In this document: one piece after another, positions 61,980 through 64,000 of the stretch
Layout of the letters: every line of letters begins with the position of its first letter
How positions within the stretch are numbered: position 1 is the stretch's first letter
Assembly (NCBI RefSeq): GCF_041260155.1
Contig: NC_091944.1
Span: forward strand, 25,803,332-25,867,331
Source of the DNA: Ptychodera flava
Taxonomy: Eukaryota; Hemichordata; Enteropneusta; Ptychoderidae
Direction of reading: 5' to 3'
Length of the DNA: 64,000 nucleotides
Notes under the pieces: model-generated
Seen by the model: the letters and a program-made list of their open reading frames with translations, nothing else
Told to the model about the DNA's origin: nothing
Database searches by the model: none
Program-made: the position numbers and the translations under genes

Positions 61980-63129
61980 GTAAGTGTAAACAGAGTTATA
62001 TCAGTAATTGTGTCGTTTAGTCTTATTGCATCTTTCTAGTGCATTAGCGTTGTTTTTAGGACTTCAAAATTAAGTTTGGGCGTTCTGCAATCTAAGGTAA
62101 TTGAAGCTTCTATTGATGTGTATTCGCTATTTATATATACCTCGTGGAACTCTTCCTCTCAATTAAGGTAGGGCGCTAATACGGCATCACGAAGGAACAA
62201 CCACATTTAAAATGCACCTTTTGTGAAAACGAGTCTGCAATTCACCAGCCTTTTAAAGAGTCCTCTCCTTTAACTAGTCTGGTCAATAGTCAGCATGTAT
62301 TACTACCTCGCAACAAGTAACACAGATAAAAAACAATGTCACATCGTGGCGTCTCATCGTCATACATACTGTACTTGTATTAGCGTCATTAACACTAAGA
62401 TAGGCTTTTATACTTGTCTGATACAGAAGAGTTTGACCTGTTGCTTTAATGGTTAAATTTAACAGGCTACTTTCAATACATCTCATTACGTCCGTAGGTC
62501 AATACAAATTCATCTACACGCCTACTGCTATACATCAGTGCCATAGGACGCGGTGGCCCAAACTGTCAATATGGCCATTTTAAATCTGCTGTGCAATACG
62601 CTATCACGCAAAATCGTTCTTTGGTGAACTCAGTCGTGTTTTATGAACATTTTATGTTCGCTGCACACGAACAAGTGACAGACACAAGGACACTAGGAGA
62701 GACATATGATATCAACCGGTTGAAGGAAATTGTGAATATTGTCTCTCTGGAAGAGTTTAACGAATTTTGCAACAAAACAGTCGAAACTGTCATAGCCATC
62801 CGTCGAGAAGAAAAGCTTGTTACACATGCGTATTCAGAATCTGCAAAACTTTATCGTTCTGCTTTCGGTATAGCACTACCAGAGTACGAACAGTTACCGG
62901 CAACAGACGATCAATTCATAGAACGACTTGAAGCAGCGTCTTCAATGAACTGTGTTGGAGTTTGGGCCCTACACACTGGAGGTCTTTTCACGCATGCTAC
63001 TCAAGAAAAAGTCATCAAGCATCTGGTACCGTCACTAGGTATACAGCATTTAGCAGAGAGCATTCGTAAAAATGTATTGAAGGGATGGCCATACCTTGCG
63101 ATTCATTGGAGGAACAAACCGAATGAAAT
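61743..63129 (+). CDS. O-fucosyltransferase-like type II membrane protein, copy D (exons 1-2; continues past window)
   Basis: Exon 1 is 61743-61979 (237 bp, one codon longer than in B and C) and exon 2 is 62498-63129 (632 bp). Both are open and bordered by GTAAGT, TCCGTAG and GTAAAT. The membrane segment is ILSVSIVLFFFTLFWL. Exon 2 keeps GRGGPNCQYGHF, SMNCVGVWAL and AIHWRNKPNE but differs from A-C at many residues (for example VETVIAIRREEKLV for VETLLTSPKGGRHV), so D is the oldest branch here. Exons 3-5 are not in the window: homology with the A-C intron 2 stops near 63690, where an unrelated insert begins. Confidence 0.75.
62498..63129 (+). CDS. exon 2 of copy D
   Basis: Phase 0 to phase 2. 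Encodes VNTNSSTRLLLYISAIGRGG to AIHWRNKPNE; same length as copy C. Confidence 0.85.
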
Positions 63130-63689
63130 GTAAATATGTCGATATCCATCTTTCCTCAATTCTGAAGAAAATGTTTACACCTATACGGGCAAACTTGAAT
63201 GAACTACACGTAGTACGTGTGTGTCTTGAACTGATGAGCTAGTAATTGTTAGAAAATAACATAAAACTCAACAATTGCTTGCACATAAGACGAACGGCTT
63301 TGCGAGAGTTTTAATATTGCTTCTTTTCTGCGAAACTGGGTCTCCTTATATTGGTGTGTATGATTGAAATTATAACTAATTTACGATACAAGTGTCGATT
63401 GTCTCACATTGGTATGGGCAAACTAAAGCAAGTTTAGAATATAAACTCAACTTAAATTGTATATTTCGATTAACTGTATGTACTTATATTAGGAAACAGT
63501 CAGCAAATTTCTATACTTTTAACATGGCGTAAACAGTCATGTTATTTCTTGCACAGAGACGATTGCCAACACTTCCGGTATATTCTTCAGGAGAAGTATG
63601 TCATTATGTCATTTTTAAAATAGATAAAAGCTGGAATTACAATGATTTAGTCGCTATGCTATAGCTTCCTATAGAAATTGAATCCGTGG

Positions 63690-64000
63690 CACAATTCGGC
63701 CAACCAATAAACCAACTGGCATTTTCAAAAAAGAAAATAGAAATGGAGCTAATTTTCAATTTTTTAAATGGTTTTATCATCTTGATTATTAACTTTTAGA
63801 CCTATTTCTAAATTAAACTCTTTGGGCTGAGATTGAAATATAGGAAACAGGTGTATACTGCTGTGAGGATGGCACTTTACGGCCATTCAAATTTCCCTCT
63901 GACAAACTCTATTTCCCACAATTCGTATTTCCGTTTTTTTCAATTTCCAATATACCAAATGTCCGATTTCCCCATTTCATTTGGGGCGTGGCAGCTGATA
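63690..64000. other. unassigned insert in intron 2 of copy D
   Basis: Where A-C have the end of intron 2 and exon 3, copy D has unrelated sequence (from about CACAATTCGGCCAACC) up to the window edge. No feature recognised. Confidence 0.45.

Overview
The window is a TE-rich stretch of animal nuclear DNA. It is AT-rich, with GT-AG introns, (TA)n and (GA)n microsatellites, MITEs, LINE and SINE pieces and a Ty3/Gypsy-type fossil. Codon use, repeat content and gene family suggest a non-vertebrate, probably marine, animal such as a hemichordate, echinoderm, cephalochordate or lophotrochozoan. The species cannot be fixed from the sequence alone.

The core is a head-to-tail tandem array of four copies (A-D, all on +) of one five-exon gene. 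It encodes a ~440-residue type II membrane protein whose lumenal part looks like a GDP-fucose O-fucosyltransferase (O-FucT, POFUT-like). Exon 1 (cytoplasmic tail, membrane anchor and stem) lies at 10248, 22250, 36872 and 61743. Exon 2 (most of the catalytic domain, ending at an H-W-R motif) is followed by exons 3, 4 and 5, the last carrying an STWS motif. All splice phases agree (0, 2, 0, 1). Copies B (440 aa) and C (438 aa) read through without a break. Copy A has a one-base deletion just after the usual start, but an upstream ATG at 10160 is in frame. Copy D is the most divergent and runs off the window after exon 2.

Region by region: 1-4.9 kb holds microsatellites, a small foldback element, a ~720-bp near-perfect palindrome, a TTAA MITE and a possible decayed coding piece. 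4.9-10.2 kb is the upstream block of copy A, interrupted by a 2-kb insert. 10.2-17.5 kb is copy A. 17.5-20.5 kb is its 3' flank, with a LINE tail. 20.5-28.5 kb is copy B with its upstream block. 28.5-33.3 kb is B's 3' flank and C's distal upstream block. 33.26-35.24 kb is a broken Ty3/Gypsy fossil sitting in C's upstream block. 35.2-43.4 kb is the rest of C's upstream block and copy C. 43.4-46 kb is C's 3' flank with a longer LINE fragment. 47.1-54.3 kb is bounded by TACACTGTAAA inverted ends and looks like a large nonautonomous DNA transposon filled with nested MITEs. 54.5-56.05 kb (-) is a Myb/SANT-like, coiled-coil gene. 56-59.9 kb is mostly unassigned sequence with two palindromes. 59.9-64 kb is D's upstream block and the first two exons of copy D.

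Exons and introns of A, B and C are nearly alike, so these duplications are young. Each copy carries private insertions and deletions that act as a record of its history. The most notable non-genic signals are a dispersed minisatellite built on the 14-bp palindrome CTCGTAATTACGAG (six places), the element whose ends are packed with GTGTTCA/TGAACAC motifs, and the ~550-bp array of CTGG/GCCAG motifs in intron 1 of copy A.
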